Source of the DNA: Paenilisteria newyorkensis
GTDB taxonomy: Bacteria; Bacillota; Bacilli; Lactobacillales; Listeriaceae
Assembly (NCBI RefSeq): GCF_000766145.1
Contig: NZ_JNFB01000015.1
Location: 1 to 64,000, forward strand
Length of the DNA: 64,000 nucleotides
Reading direction: 5' to 3'
In this document: positions 1-8,336 of the stretch, piece by piece
Numbering within the stretch: position 1 is the first letter of the stretch
Layout of the letters: each line of letters opens with the position of its first letter
Translations under genes and position numbers: made by a program
Notes under the pieces: model-generated
What the model saw: the letters and a program-made list of their open reading frames with translations, nothing else
Database searches by the model: none
What the model was told of the DNA's origin: nothing

Positions 1-75
1 ATGATACATCATATTTTGCCACAGCAAAACACCCCAAACGTTAGATTTTTGGTCTAACTTTTGGGGTGCACATCA
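1..75 (+). mobile_element. Right end of a probable IS3-family insertion sequence
   Basis: Positions 30-45 and 53-68 form a 16-bp stem with one mismatch around a 7-nt loop. The arms read CACCCCAAA..TTAGA and TCTAA..TTTTGGGGTG. The outer arm continues GTGCACATCA to base 75 and so ends in CA, as IS3-type ends do (TG..CA). Many IS3/IS150-group elements end with this kind of ACCCCAAAAGTTAGA terminator-like hairpin (recollection, not searched). Bases 2-4 are a TGA stop in the frame that later becomes HsdS. The transposase would lie left of the window. A stand-alone terminator hairpin is the alternative. Confidence 0.5.
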
Positions 76-547
76 CATAAACACGCCAGAGGATTTTTTA
101 ACAAAGGCTAAGGAAGGCTTATCTGAAATTGGAATAAAGAAAGGTCGTATCGTACCAAGAAATTCAATTTTGGTGACATGTATAGCTGGCTCAAAAAATG
201 TTATAGGAAATGCTGCAATTGCAGACAGAGAGGTAGCGTTTAATCAGCAGATAAATGCTATTGTGCCAGATGTGAATACATATTTTTTATATGTTCATAT
301 TTTAGTGAGTAAAAAAAAGATTCAGGATAAGTCAACTGGTGGAATGAAGGGATTAGTGAGTAAGAGCACTTTTCAAAATATAAAGTTCATGTATCCACCT
401 AAAGATTTACAAAATAAGTTTGGAGAATACTTTATTGAGATTACAAAACAAAAACAACTCCTAAAACAAAGCTTAACCGAACTAGAGAACAATTTTAACT
501 CGCTAATGCAACGGGCATTTAACGGCGAACTTTTCAAAGGTGAATGA
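76..547 (+). pseudogene. hsdS: 5'-truncated type I restriction specificity subunit (HsdS)
   Basis: The open frame runs from base 5 to 547, but HsdS-like sequence starts only at about base 77 (INTPEDFLTKAKEG). It covers the end of a target-recognition domain (GRIVPRNSILVTCIAGS, VAFNQQINAI, STGGMKGL) and the C-terminal conserved coiled-coil region ending FNSLMQRAFNGELFKGE, which is typical of HsdS C termini. A complete HsdS is about 400 residues; only about 155 remain. An in-frame ATG exists nowhere near the junction, the first possible start being a GTG at 170. The upstream hairpin suggests an IS insertion removed the 5' part, though a real upstream half may exist outside the window. Confidence 0.75.
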
Positions 548-577
548 AGACAATAAACATAAAAAGAGGTAAGAGCC

Positions 578-3500
578 ATGATGAATTTCACATTCTTAAA
601 AGAGAAACCGAATTTTAATAGCTTTTCAACAGCGTGCATCGAGGCCGAACAGTCATTATCTGTTAGCCCATCAATGTGCGTCATATCTACACGGCGAGCG
701 CTAGAACTTGCCGTGAAGTGGGTGTATCAGTTTGACAATGATGTTGCAGTTCCATACAGAGATAACCTTTCTACTTTAATTCATGCGCAGCAGTTTCTAA
801 ATATAATCGATCCAGACTTGATTCCATTGATAAAATATATTGTGAAAGCTGGCAATGTAGCAGTTCATACCAACGCAGCGGTAAATCGAGACGCGGCAAT
901 TCTTGGACTGCGTAATTTATACGAATTTATCGCTTGGATAGATTACCGCTATGCCAAAGATTACACAGCTACAGAATTTGATGAAACACTATTACAAGTC
1001 GGCAGTGAAAAGCGTGAAAGGCCGGAAATATTATTAGAAATCTCCGAACAAATGAGAAAATATGATACAAAATTGGATGATTTGCGGAAGTTTAATGAGG
1101 AATTACGCCAAGAAATAACGCTACAACGTGATAATAATATTAGAGCAGTGGAGTTTCATGTAAACGATTTATCGGAATTTGAAACGCGCAAAAAATACAT
1201 CGATCTAGATTTAAAATTAGCTGGTTGGGAATTTGGCAATAATTTAGAGGTTGAGGTTTCTGTTGAAGGAATGCCTAACAAATCAAAATCTGGCTTTGTT
1301 GATTATGTCATGTATGGCGATAACGGTAAGCCGATTGGGATTATTGAGGCAAAGCGCACAACGATAGATCCAAAAGAAGGAAGGCAACAAGCCAAATTAT
1401 ATGCGGATGCTCTAGAACGCAAAACGGGACAAAGGCCAGTTATTTTTTACAGCAATGGCTTTACGACATACATATGGCAAGATGATTATCCTGCGCGTCA
1501 GACATCGGGCTTTTATACGAAAGAAGACTTGCAATTAATTATTGATCGACGGGACTTAAAGAAACCGCTGTTAGATATTACAATTAATGACGATATTTCA
1601 AACCGCTACTATCAAAAAGAAGCGATTATTGCAACATGTGACGCGTTGGAAAATAATCAAAGAAAAATGCTTCTTGTAATGGCGACTGGTAGTGGAAAAA
1701 CGAGAACGGCTATCTCACTAGTTGATGTTCTCACAGAGCGAAATTGGGTTAAAAATGTTCTCTTTTTAGCAGATAGAACGGCCTTATTGAAACAAGCTTT
1801 CCGAAACTTTAATCATTTAATGCCCCATTTGACACTATGTAATTTACTTGAGTCCAAGGAGAATCCAGAAGATTGTCGCATGGTGTTCTCAACGTACGCT
1901 ACAATGATGAATGCAATTGATAATCAGGAGCGCAAAGGTGGTGGCAAACTGTTCACGGTAGGCCATTTTGATTTAATCATTATCGACGAATCACATCGCA
2001 GTATTTATCAGAAATATAGTAGCATTTTTGATTATTTTGACGGTTTACTAGTAGGATTAACAGCGACTCCTAAGGGTGATATTGATAAAAATACCTATTC
2101 TGTTTTTGATTTAGAAAATGGTGTACCTACGTTTGGGTATGAGTTGGATAAAGCTGTTGATGATGAATTTCTGGTTAATTATCGAACGATGGAAACGACT
2201 ACGACATTTATGGATGAGGGAATTCGTTATGATAATTTGTCAGAAGAAGAAAAGGCGGAATATGAAGAAATATTTGGCGATGATCCAGTACCGAAAGATA
2301 TTGATGGAAATGCTTTGAACAAATGGCTGTTCAACATTAATACCATTGATCAAGTACTCAAAGATATGATGGCGAATGGAATTAAAATTGAAGGCGGCGA
2401 TAAGATTGGTAAAACAATTATTTTTGCTAAGAATCATAAGCATGCCAACTTAATTAAGGAACGCTTTGATATACTTTTCCCCTATTTAGGCGGCAGTTTT
2501 GCAGAGCTTATTGATTATAGTATAAATTATTATCAATCTCTTATCGATGATTTTTCAGTCACTCATAAAATGCCTCAAATTGCGATTTCTGTAGATATGT
2601 TGGATACCGGGATTGATGTTCCGGAAGTGGTAAATCTTGTCCTCTTCAAGAAAATTCGTTCTAAAGTGAAATTTTGGCAAATTATTGGTCGAGGAACACG
2701 TCTTTGTCCAGATTTATTTGGGCCAGGGCAGAACAAAGATCATTTTATAGTTTTTGATTATTGTCGTAATTTCGAGTTTTTTAGAGCGAATAAAAACGGA
2801 ATTGTAAATCGTCCAATGAAAACATTAACGGAAAGATTATTCAATGTGCAAGTTGATATTGTGAGAGAAACGCAAGGGCTAGAGTATCAAACGGATTTTT
2901 ATAGTCAATATAGGCAACGGACTTTGGACGATATTTTAAATGAGATACAGAAATTAGAAGAGGAAAATTTCAGAAATAGACAATACATTCAGTACATCGA
3001 TAAGTATCGAGATCCTTCTAATTGGCAGGCAATTTCAGCGGTACAATCAGACGAGATTAAGCAACACATCTCACCGCTTATTCCACCGATTCAGGGTGAT
3101 GAGTTAGTCAAAAGATTTGATTTGTTGATATTAACAATTGAAGCTGCATACTTCGACGTGAAGAATGCTACGAGCGCTATCAAGAAAGTTATGTTGACGG
3201 CTGAAGAGTTATCTAAATTTGGAACGTTACCTCAAGTGAAAGAACAAAAAGAAATCATCCAAAAAGCACGTGAGCAGGAATTCTGGGAGGCAGCTAATGT
3301 TGAAGAGATAGAAGAAGTCAGGTTTGCTCTACGTGAATTGGTTAGATTGATTCCTGCAGAAGTACAAAAAATTTATTACACTAATTTTCAAGATGAGATC
3401 ATTGAGCAAAAGGGAAATGGGCCGTTGGTTAATGGTGATGAGCTAGTAAGCTATCGCCAAAAAGTAGAATATTATTTGAAAGCGCATCAAGATCATATTA

Positions 3501-3907
3501 CTATTAGGAAGCTAAGACAAAATAAAGCTTTAACTAGACAGGAATTGGAAAATCTAGAAGGGATTCTATGGAAAGAGCTGGGAACTCGAGAACAATACAC
3601 TAAGGATTTTGGAGATACACCAATTACTAAACTAGTTAGACAAATTGTTGGAGTTGACCAAAAAGCTGCGAATAAAGCTTTTTCTGAGTTTCTATCAAAT
3701 GAGCATTTAAATGCAGAACAAACTAGATTTGTGAAATTGATTGTTGACTATATTGTGAAAAATGGCATGCTAGAAAATAAAGTTTTAGAAGAAGAACCAT
3801 TTAAGACGGTAGGAAGCATATCAACCATTTTCAAAGACAATATCAGTGATGCTAAGAAGGTTATTAAAATTATTGAAACGTTCAATCGAAACTTAGATAT
3901 TAGTTAG
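578..3907 (+). CDS. hsdR: Type I restriction enzyme R subunit (HsdR, EcoEI-like) with N-terminal DUF4145 domain
   Basis: ATP-dependent translocase and endonuclease of a type I restriction-modification complex, 1109 residues. The N-terminal 130 residues resemble DUF4145 (RRALELAVKWVY). An HsdR_N nuclease domain follows at about 200-320 with a PD-ExK-like core (GFVDYVMYG, then IGIIEAKRT). Superfamily 2 helicase motifs come next: MATGSGKTRT (about 367-376), DLIIIDESH, LTATP and QIIGRGTRLCPD. The C-terminal 300 residues match the EcoEI_R_C type. Start ATG 578 has AAGAGG upstream. The gene follows hsdS by 30 bp as in hsdM-hsdS-hsdR operons. Because hsdS is truncated here, the complex may lack its own specificity subunit unless another is encoded elsewhere. 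Confidence 0.93.
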   Translation: MMNFTFLKEKPNFNSFSTACIEAEQSLSVSPSMCVISTRRALELAVKWVYQFDNDVAVPYRDNLSTLIHAQQFLNIIDPDLIPLIKYIVKAGNVAVHTNAAVNRDAAILGLRNLYEFIAWIDYRYAKDYTATEFDETLLQVGSEKRERPEILLEISEQMRKYDTKLDDLRKFNEELRQEITLQRDNNIRAVEFHVNDLSEFETRKKYIDLDLKLAGWEFGNNLEVEVSVEGMPNKSKSGFVDYVMYGDNGKPIGIIEAKRTTIDPKEGRQQAKLYADALERKTGQRPVIFYSNGFTTYIWQDDYPARQTSGFYTKEDLQLIIDRRDLKKPLLDITINDDISNRYYQKEAIIATCDALENNQRKMLLVMATGSGKTRTAISLVDVLTERNWVKNVLFLADRTALLKQAFRNFNHLMPHLTLCNLLESKENPEDCRMVFSTYATMMNAIDNQERKGGGKLFTVGHFDLIIIDESHRSIYQKYSSIFDYFDGLLVGLTATPKGDIDKNTYSVFDLENGVPTFGYELDKAVDDEFLVNYRTMETTTTFMDEGIRYDNLSEEEKAEYEEIFGDDPVPKDIDGNALNKWLFNINTIDQVLKDMMANGIKIEGGDKIGKTIIFAKNHKHANLIKERFDILFPYLGGSFAELIDYSINYYQSLIDDFSVTHKMPQIAISVDMLDTGIDVPEVVNLVLFKKIRSKVKFWQIIGRGTRLCPDLFGPGQNKDHFIVFDYCRNFEFFRANKNGIVNRPMKTLTERLFNVQVDIVRETQGLEYQTDFYSQYRQRTLDDILNEIQKLEEENFRNRQYIQYIDKYRDPSNWQAISAVQSDEIKQHISPLIPPIQGDELVKRFDLLILTIEAAYFDVKNATSAIKKVMLTAEELSKFGTLPQVKEQKEIIQKAREQEFWEAANVEEIEEVRFALRELVRLIPAEVQKIYYTNFQDEIIEQKGNGPLVNGDELVSYRQKVEYYLKAHQDHITIRKLRQNKALTRQELENLEGILWKELGTREQYTKDFGDTPITKLVRQIVGVDQKAANKAFSEFLSNEHLNAEQTRFVKLIVDYIVKNGMLENKVLEEEPFKTVGSISTIFKDNISDAKKVIKIIETFNRNLDIS

Positions 3908-3940
3908 ACAGAATGAAAAAACAGATAAGGGGAACAACGT

Positions 3941-4684
3941 ATGAGAAGAGCATATAAAATTTGGTTAAAATCTCTACTTGGGTTTATATCCATAGTCGTC
4001 TTACTGATATCAGCTGGATGTGTACAACCGAGTATTAATATCTTGTCTACAGAGGTAAAGGGGCTTGGGATCTTAATAAGGGGAGATACCAATACAACTG
4101 CTGATATCACTTATGAAGATGACGGTGGGGAAGTCAAAAAAGCAGAGAATTTGTCAGGGAAATTTCTTATCAGTGTCCATCAGTCTATTGAGGACAGACA
4201 AGTCAAAATAACCTCAACTATAGGAAAAAAGAGCGAAGAGACGGTAGTTGATGTGAAAAAAGTTGGCTATATTGGTAGTTATGAGGAGATTCAAGAAGAC
4301 TATAATTTTGCTTTGGATGCAGCTGAACTAGGTGCTGAAAATAAATGGCCAGAAACTGTTGAGGATGGCATCCATGATTTTAACAATAAAAACGGCATTA
4401 AAGTTATAGGAAACATATCTCAAGGAATGTTGACCTCAGTCATGATTCAAAATGCTGATTACACAATCGATGCTATGAATGAGAAGGAAATAAACGAATT
4501 TACAACTGATTTTATGGCAATTTCTGCAGTCTTAGAAGCGGAAGATAAAGTTTACGATACCTTTGATCGCTATTTTGAAAATCCTAAAACAGAGTCTGGA
4601 AAAGTTGAATCTGGTGGCTATGCATACGAGTTTATTGATACACCGACAAGTGTTTATGCTATTGTTACTAAATCAGAGTATTAA
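3941..4684 (+). CDS. Uncharacterised lipoprotein
   Basis: A 247-residue protein with a clear lipoprotein signal: basic N terminus (MRRAYKIWLK), hydrophobic core, and lipobox LISAGC with Cys at about residue 27. The rest is hydrophilic and acidic, with a short beta-rich part (VKITSTIG) and no family I recognise. The start has AAGGGG 10 nt upstream. It lies 33 bp after hsdR on the same strand and may be read from it. A strong terminator follows. Membrane anchoring is well supported; function is unknown, and a link to restriction is only positional. Confidence 0.8.
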   Translation: MRRAYKIWLKSLLGFISIVVLLISAGCVQPSINILSTEVKGLGILIRGDTNTTADITYEDDGGEVKKAENLSGKFLISVHQSIEDRQVKITSTIGKKSEETVVDVKKVGYIGSYEEIQEDYNFALDAAELGAENKWPETVEDGIHDFNNKNGIKVIGNISQGMLTSVMIQNADYTIDAMNEKEINEFTTDFMAISAVLEAEDKVYDTFDRYFENPKTESGKVESGGYAYEFIDTPTSVYAIVTKSEY

Positions 4685-4687
4685 TTA

Positions 4688-4730
4688 AAAAGTGCTGAGA
4701 ACCTCTCCAAACAGAGTTCTCAGCACTTTT
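4688..4730. terminator. Bidirectional rho-independent terminator
   Basis: A perfect 15-bp stem, AAAAGTGCTGAGAAC (4688-4702) with GTTCTCAGCACTTTT (4716-4730), flanked by A and T runs. It sits between the convergent lipoprotein gene and the MFS gene and can serve both. Confidence 0.9.
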
Positions 4731-4731
4731 T

Positions 4732-6144
4732 TCATATCTTCTTCGGCAATCTAAAAACCAACACAAAACAAACCACCAAAAGCGCGATATTCACATACAT
4801 ACTCGTCTGCAAACCGTCTGAGAATGCCTTGGCTTGCGACACGCCGGTAGCATCGCCGAGCGTTCTGAAAAATACCGAACCGACAACCGCAATCCCAAAA
4901 GAGGAACCAACACGTTGCGCCGTATTAAACATTCCGCTGGCACCACCGCGCTCTGGCCCAACTACCGTCGAAAGCGTGAAACTGTTCAGTGGCGCAATAA
5001 TCAAACCACTTCCAAGTCCTGCAATCAACAACGGAAGCGCAAGCCACCACGCTGAAAAAACACCATCATGCATCTGAAAAACAACGGAAACCGCTGACAA
5101 TCCGATTATCACTAACATCACGCCAAGATGCAAAAGCCGGCGCCCGATTTTCATAATAAACCGATTACTGTTCGCCGCGGCAACGACACTCCCAATCGCA
5201 AATGGTGTAATAGCAAGCCCAGATGCAATCGCGGACTGGCCAAAACCAGTTTGCCATGTCACCGAGAGAATGAAGAAAATACTCGTAAATGCTGCAAAAT
5301 AAACTAACGAAAGCACCATTCCGGATACAAATGGTTGATTTTTAAGCAAGTTCGGTGAAATTAACGGCTGATTCCCGCGTTTTGCTTGGCGTACGCTCCA
5401 CCAATACAACAATAGGAAAAACGGTATAGAAGACGCCATCCACATATAATCGACGAATCGGAACCCGTCAGAACCGCGCGATATAACGGGGTATAGCAAT
5501 AGCATCAAGGCGAGCGTCAACCCAAATACGCCTGGAATATCAAATCGGACTTTCTCTTTAGGCGCTTGGTGTTTCGGCAAGTACAGCATCGCCAGCACCA
5601 AGGTCACTAAAACAATCGGTACATTGACGAAAAACACAGCGCGCCAACCATTATCAGGTCCAAATAACTCAATCAAAAGTCCGCCTGCAAGTGGCCCAAT
5701 CGCCGTTGCCACACCAATCACCGAGCCCAGTATCCCGAATATTTTTCCGAGTTGTTTGCCGTGATACATGTCCATAATGACCGCGTTGATTTGCGGGAAG
5801 AATAATCCCGCCGCAAGCCCCTGTATTACCCGGGAAATAATCAAGCTTTTCTCCGTCTGTGCGTACCCGGCCGTGATACTCATAATTAAAAATAGCAAAA
5901 TCCCAAAGATATAAATATTTTTCCGACCGAAGCGATCACCTAATCGTCCCGCTAAAATAAGAACGACCCCAAACGCCAATGCGTATCCTGAAATAATCCA
6001 CTCAATCGACTCACTTGTTGCATGAAGCGCGGTCGTGATGTCAGGCAGGGCAACATTGACAATCGTTGTATCGAGTAATGATATAAAAGCACCAAGCATG
6101 ATAGAAACTAGCGCTAACGTTCTTCGTCTATCCGTTTTTTCCAT
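4732..6144 (-). CDS. MFS multidrug exporter, DHA2 (EmrB/QacA) family
   Basis: Drug:proton antiporter of the 14-helix DHA2 group, 470 residues. The first helix carries LDTTIVNVALPDI, the hallmark of this family. The loop 2-3 motif A is GRLGDRFGRKNIY, and the antiporter motif C region is IGPLAGGLL. Hydrophobic segments run through the whole protein. The start ATG is preceded on the minus strand by GAGGGGG. The short intergenic region towards the next, divergent gene has a CTAATTAG palindrome within overlapping TAGAC repeats near 6160, a possible operator for an unlinked regulator. The substrate cannot be told from sequence. Confidence 0.9.
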   Translation of the reverse strand: MEKTDRRRTLALVSIMLGAFISLLDTTIVNVALPDITTALHATSESIEWIISGYALAFGVVLILAGRLGDRFGRKNIYIFGILLFLIMSITAGYAQTEKSLIISRVIQGLAAGLFFPQINAVIMDMYHGKQLGKIFGILGSVIGVATAIGPLAGGLLIELFGPDNGWRAVFFVNVPIVLVTLVLAMLYLPKHQAPKEKVRFDIPGVFGLTLALMLLLYPVISRGSDGFRFVDYMWMASSIPFFLLLYWWSVRQAKRGNQPLISPNLLKNQPFVSGMVLSLVYFAAFTSIFFILSVTWQTGFGQSAIASGLAITPFAIGSVVAAANSNRFIMKIGRRLLHLGVMLVIIGLSAVSVVFQMHDGVFSAWWLALPLLIAGLGSGLIIAPLNSFTLSTVVGPERGGASGMFNTAQRVGSSFGIAVVGSVFFRTLGDATGVSQAKAFSDGLQTSMYVNIALLVVCFVLVFRLPKKI

Positions 6145-6213
6145 TTTTGAACCCCCTCGTCTAATTAGTCTATTTCCTCCAAGCCAAATTCTAAACGCCT
6201 ACTCGAAAGTATA

Positions 6214-6222
6214 TGCTATAAT
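6214..6222 (+). promoter_or_regulatory. Extended -10 promoter for the SnoaL-like gene
   Basis: TGCTATAAT is a full extended -10 element 35 bp before the start codon at 6257. No good -35 is visible, which is usual for extended -10 promoters. Confidence 0.6.
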
Positions 6223-6256
6223 CGGTAGAAAATCCAATCTGTGAAGGAGTTTTACG

Positions 6257-6646
6257 ATGATAAAAAGTGAAAAAGAGATTGTAAGCGAATTTTTCAAGAT
6301 TGTGCGGTCTGGGAAAGAAATAGAACGTGCGTCGGAGTTCATGGCAGAGACGGTTGTTGCGCATCAAGTCCAAGCTGAAAATGAATATAGTGTCACGCGT
6401 TCACCGCAAGATTACGCGGATCATGTTCAGGAGATGTTGGATGAGTACGGCGACTTTTCGCTCGAGATTCAGGAGATTCTTGCTGATGGGGCGAAGGTGT
6501 ATGTGAGATGGCGGCAAGTTGGAAGAAATAATAGTGGAAAAGAAATAATTGAAATTGCCAGTGCGGTTTATCTGGTGGAAAATAGAAAAATTGTGGAGTA
6601 TTGGATTCAAATCGATCGAAAAGGGCAGGAATTGCAAAAGGAATAA
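6257..6646 (+). CDS. SnoaL-like / NTF2-fold protein
   Basis: A 129-residue single-domain protein. The pattern IVSEFFKIVRSGK, then DYADHVQEMLDEYGDFSLEI, then VRWRQVGRN and a C-terminal KIVEYWIQID matches the SnoaL/ester-cyclase group of the NTF2 fold. No metal site or signal peptide is seen, so it is probably cytosolic. AAGGAG lies upstream of ATG 6257. It is transcribed away from the MFS gene. SnoaL-like proteins have varied small-molecule roles, and none can be assigned here. Confidence 0.8.
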   Translation: MIKSEKEIVSEFFKIVRSGKEIERASEFMAETVVAHQVQAENEYSVTRSPQDYADHVQEMLDEYGDFSLEIQEILADGAKVYVRWRQVGRNNSGKEIIEIASAVYLVENRKIVEYWIQIDRKGQELQKE

Positions 6647-6677
6647 AAGCTCAATTTGAATGGAATATATTTTAGTG

Positions 6678-6706
6678 TTGCAAAAAGAAGGAGAAGTTGT
6701 TATAAT
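6678..6706 (+). promoter_or_regulatory. Near-consensus promoter for an antisense antitoxin RNA
   Basis: TTGCAA at 6678-6683, a 17-bp spacer, and a perfect TATAAT at 6701-6706. No good gene follows on the plus strand; a terminator hairpin lies about 85 bp downstream. The promoter therefore most likely makes a short non-coding RNA. Confidence 0.75.
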
Positions 6707-6712
6707 GATATT

Positions 6713-6837
6713 GAAAAGAGAGCTATGCTACCAACACAACTCTCCTAACAAGATCATGTTAAGGATGATCAGCTATTTTTTATTATTGATAAACTATTCA
6801 ATAGCCTCTCAAAAGCAGATGAGTAGTTTATTTTTTT
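6713..6837 (+). ncRNA. Putative antisense antitoxin RNA (RatA-like arrangement)
   Basis: Predicted from about seven bases after the TATAAT box to a terminator: an 11-bp stem (6789-6799 with 6821-6831, one G-U pair) followed by seven T. The 3' end overlaps the last codons of the toxin gene on the other strand and runs through its 3' untranslated region. This is the geometry known for B. subtilis txpA/RatA. Internal hairpin GATCAT..ATGATC lies at about 6755-6775. The RNA itself is inferred from promoter plus terminator. Confidence 0.6.
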
Positions 6838-6920
6838 CGATCATTTTTCATGTAAGTCAACAAGGCAAGGGTGTACATTCCGAAAAGGAGCATTAATTCT
6901 ATTGCCGTACCAACGTCCAC
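6828..6920 (-). CDS. Putative holin-like toxin of a type I toxin-antitoxin system
   Basis: A 30-residue peptide, start GTG at 6920: MDVGTAIELM, then LLFGMYTLALL, then TYMKNDRKK. One transmembrane segment with a short basic tail is the pattern of the 'putative holin-like toxin' (Hol-Tox) family of Firmicutes. An excellent Shine-Dalgarno, GGAGGT at 6927-6932, lies 6 nt from the start. A promoter (7034-7062) lies about 110 bp upstream and an antisense RNA is predicted across the 3' end. Such peptides insert in the membrane when not repressed. The plus-strand frame over this region is not a convincing gene. Confidence 0.75.
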   Translation of the reverse strand: MDVGTAIELMLLFGMYTLALLTYMKNDRKK

Positions 6921-7033
6921 AGTATCACCTCCACTCATATCGAATCGAATGAAGGGACAAACAATCATAGGCATCACCACGCAATCTTGCAAGGATTTAG
7001 CCAACTACTCAAAACATTCACTTGTTAAGCTCT

Positions 7034-7062
7034 ATTCTACATTAAATACTAACTAAAAACAA
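7034..7062 (-). promoter_or_regulatory. Promoter of the holin-like toxin
   Basis: On the minus strand, TTGTTT (7057-7062), a 17-bp spacer and TAGAAT (7034-7039). The transcript would begin near 7027 and have a leader of about 105 nt before the GTG start. Confidence 0.6.
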
Positions 7063-7087
7063 CCCCTTTTGAGTTGGTGTAGAAATA

Positions 7088-7127
7088 AATAAACGCGTTG
7101 TCTCGAGTAATGGACATCGCGTTTATT
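7088..7127. terminator. Terminator after the YeeN-type gene
   Basis: A 10-bp perfect stem, AATAAACGCG (7088-7097) with CGCGTTTATT (7118-7127), with T-rich flanks on both sides. It lies just beyond the stop of the minus-strand gene that ends at 7138. Confidence 0.8.
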
Positions 7128-7137
7128 TTTATAGAGA

Positions 7138-7857
7138 TTACTCCCCTAAATCCACATTATGATACACTTTCTGCACGTCTTCTAAATCTTCCAGCGCATC
7201 CAGCATCTTCTCGAATTTCACTAAATCATCTTCTTCGAGTGTCACTTCATTCTGTGCGATCATTTCAATCTCAGCTACTGTGAACTCTTCAATACCAGTG
7301 GCTTTGAGCGCTTCTTGCACGCTGTGGAAATCTTCTGGTTCTGCGTAAACGATTGCTTGACCATCTTCATCTACCACGTCGCGAACATCGATATCGGCTT
7401 CCATCAATGATTCCAACAACTCATCGGCATCTTTATCGGGAATTCCGAAAATCGCGGTGTTGTCGAACATGTATGCCACAGAACCACTCACGCCCATGTT
7501 TCCGCCATTTTTACTGTAAGCGGCACGGACATCTGATGCTGTGCGGTTTACGTTGTTTGTTAAGGCATCTACAATCACCATCGAGCCGTTTGGACCGAAG
7601 CCTTCGTAACGTAGCTCGGAATAGTTTTCATCGCCGGTTCCTTTTGCTTTTTCGATGGCGCGGTCGATGATGTGTTTTGGTACATTGTATGTTTTGGCGC
7701 GTTCAATAACGAAGCGCAGTTTTTGGTTGGAATGGGGATCTGGATCGCCTTGTTTGGCGGCTACGTAGATTTCAACCCCGAATTTTGCGTAAATACGACT
7801 GTTATTTGCGTCTTTTGATGCTTTCTTTTCTTTAATATTTGCCCATTTGCGGCCCAT
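7138..7857 (-). CDS. yeeN: YebC/PmpR family protein, YeeN/YeeI subgroup
   Basis: A 239-residue three-domain YebC-family protein. The start [19 protein letters not shown] and [19 protein letters not shown] are typical of the YeeN/YeeI (YebC_II) branch rather than of the YrbC branch. [18 protein letters not shown] and [18 protein letters not shown] are family signatures. Older annotation calls these transcription regulators; recent work on the family points to a role in translation of difficult, proline-rich stretches (stated from memory). The start ATG at 7857 lies in a GGTAATATG context with AAGAGAG upstream. Single gene with its own terminator. Confidence 0.92.
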   Translation of the reverse strand: MGRKWANIKEKKASKDANNSRIYAKFGVEIYVAAKQGDPDPHSNQKLRFVIERAKTYNVPKHIIDRAIEKAKGTGDENYSELRYEGFGPNGSMVIVDALTNNVNRTASDVRAAYSKNGGNMGVSGSVAYMFDNTAIFGIPDKDADELLESLMEADIDVRDVVDEDGQAIVYAEPEDFHSVQEALKATGIEEFTVAEIEMIAQNEVTLEEDDLVKFEKMLDALEDLEDVQKVYHNVDLGE

Positions 7858-8336
7858 ATTACCACTCTCTTTCTGATTAGGAGTTTCGCTTACTCTGTTT
7901 CATTATAAATGTATTAGCGTGATTTGTTAAGTAGGGACGTGGAATTAATTCCTTTTTGTTAATTTAAGGATTGAAAAAATTGGATGTAAGCGTTGATATG
8001 AGGGCGTTTCGGTTCATTGTGGATATTGTAAGTCCATATACCCAAATTTGAAAAAGGAGATTTGGGATGTAATCGTGTACAATGTGGAAATGAAAATGAG
8101 GAATGGCGTTTTGACGCGGTTTGCTCTTGATTCTGTCGCTTTATCGGATTGACGTGTAAAAAACATTACAATACTCACATTTTTGGCTATACCACTAGTT
8201 TTTGAGGGTTTTTAAGTGTAGACTTACGGTATTAAGAAGGACGAATGCTTTCTTTATTCATGCGGTTTTTTTAAGTACATAGCAAGTTGCTTGGTCATGT
8301 GTAAGTGGGGATTGGTTCGTTGGAAGGGGTATTAGG
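7858..8336. other. 479-bp intergenic region before the adhesin gene
   Basis: It separates two divergent genes. A hairpin CCCAAAT..ATTTGGG lies at about 8040-8066 and an imperfect TGTAA..TTACA repeat near 8155-8175. AAGGGG lies 7 nt before the adhesin start. No convincing gene, tRNA or strong consensus promoter was found. Its length suggests a complex promoter or a long leader for the adhesin. Confidence 0.5.

Noticed and set aside
373-684. Open frame antisense to hsdS/hsdR
   Set aside because: Shadow of the coding strand, no ribosome site, no family resemblance.
6660-6896. 78-codon plus-strand frame over the toxin locus
   Set aside because: It spans the antitoxin promoter and terminator, has no fitting ribosome site, and the encoded sequence has no family features.
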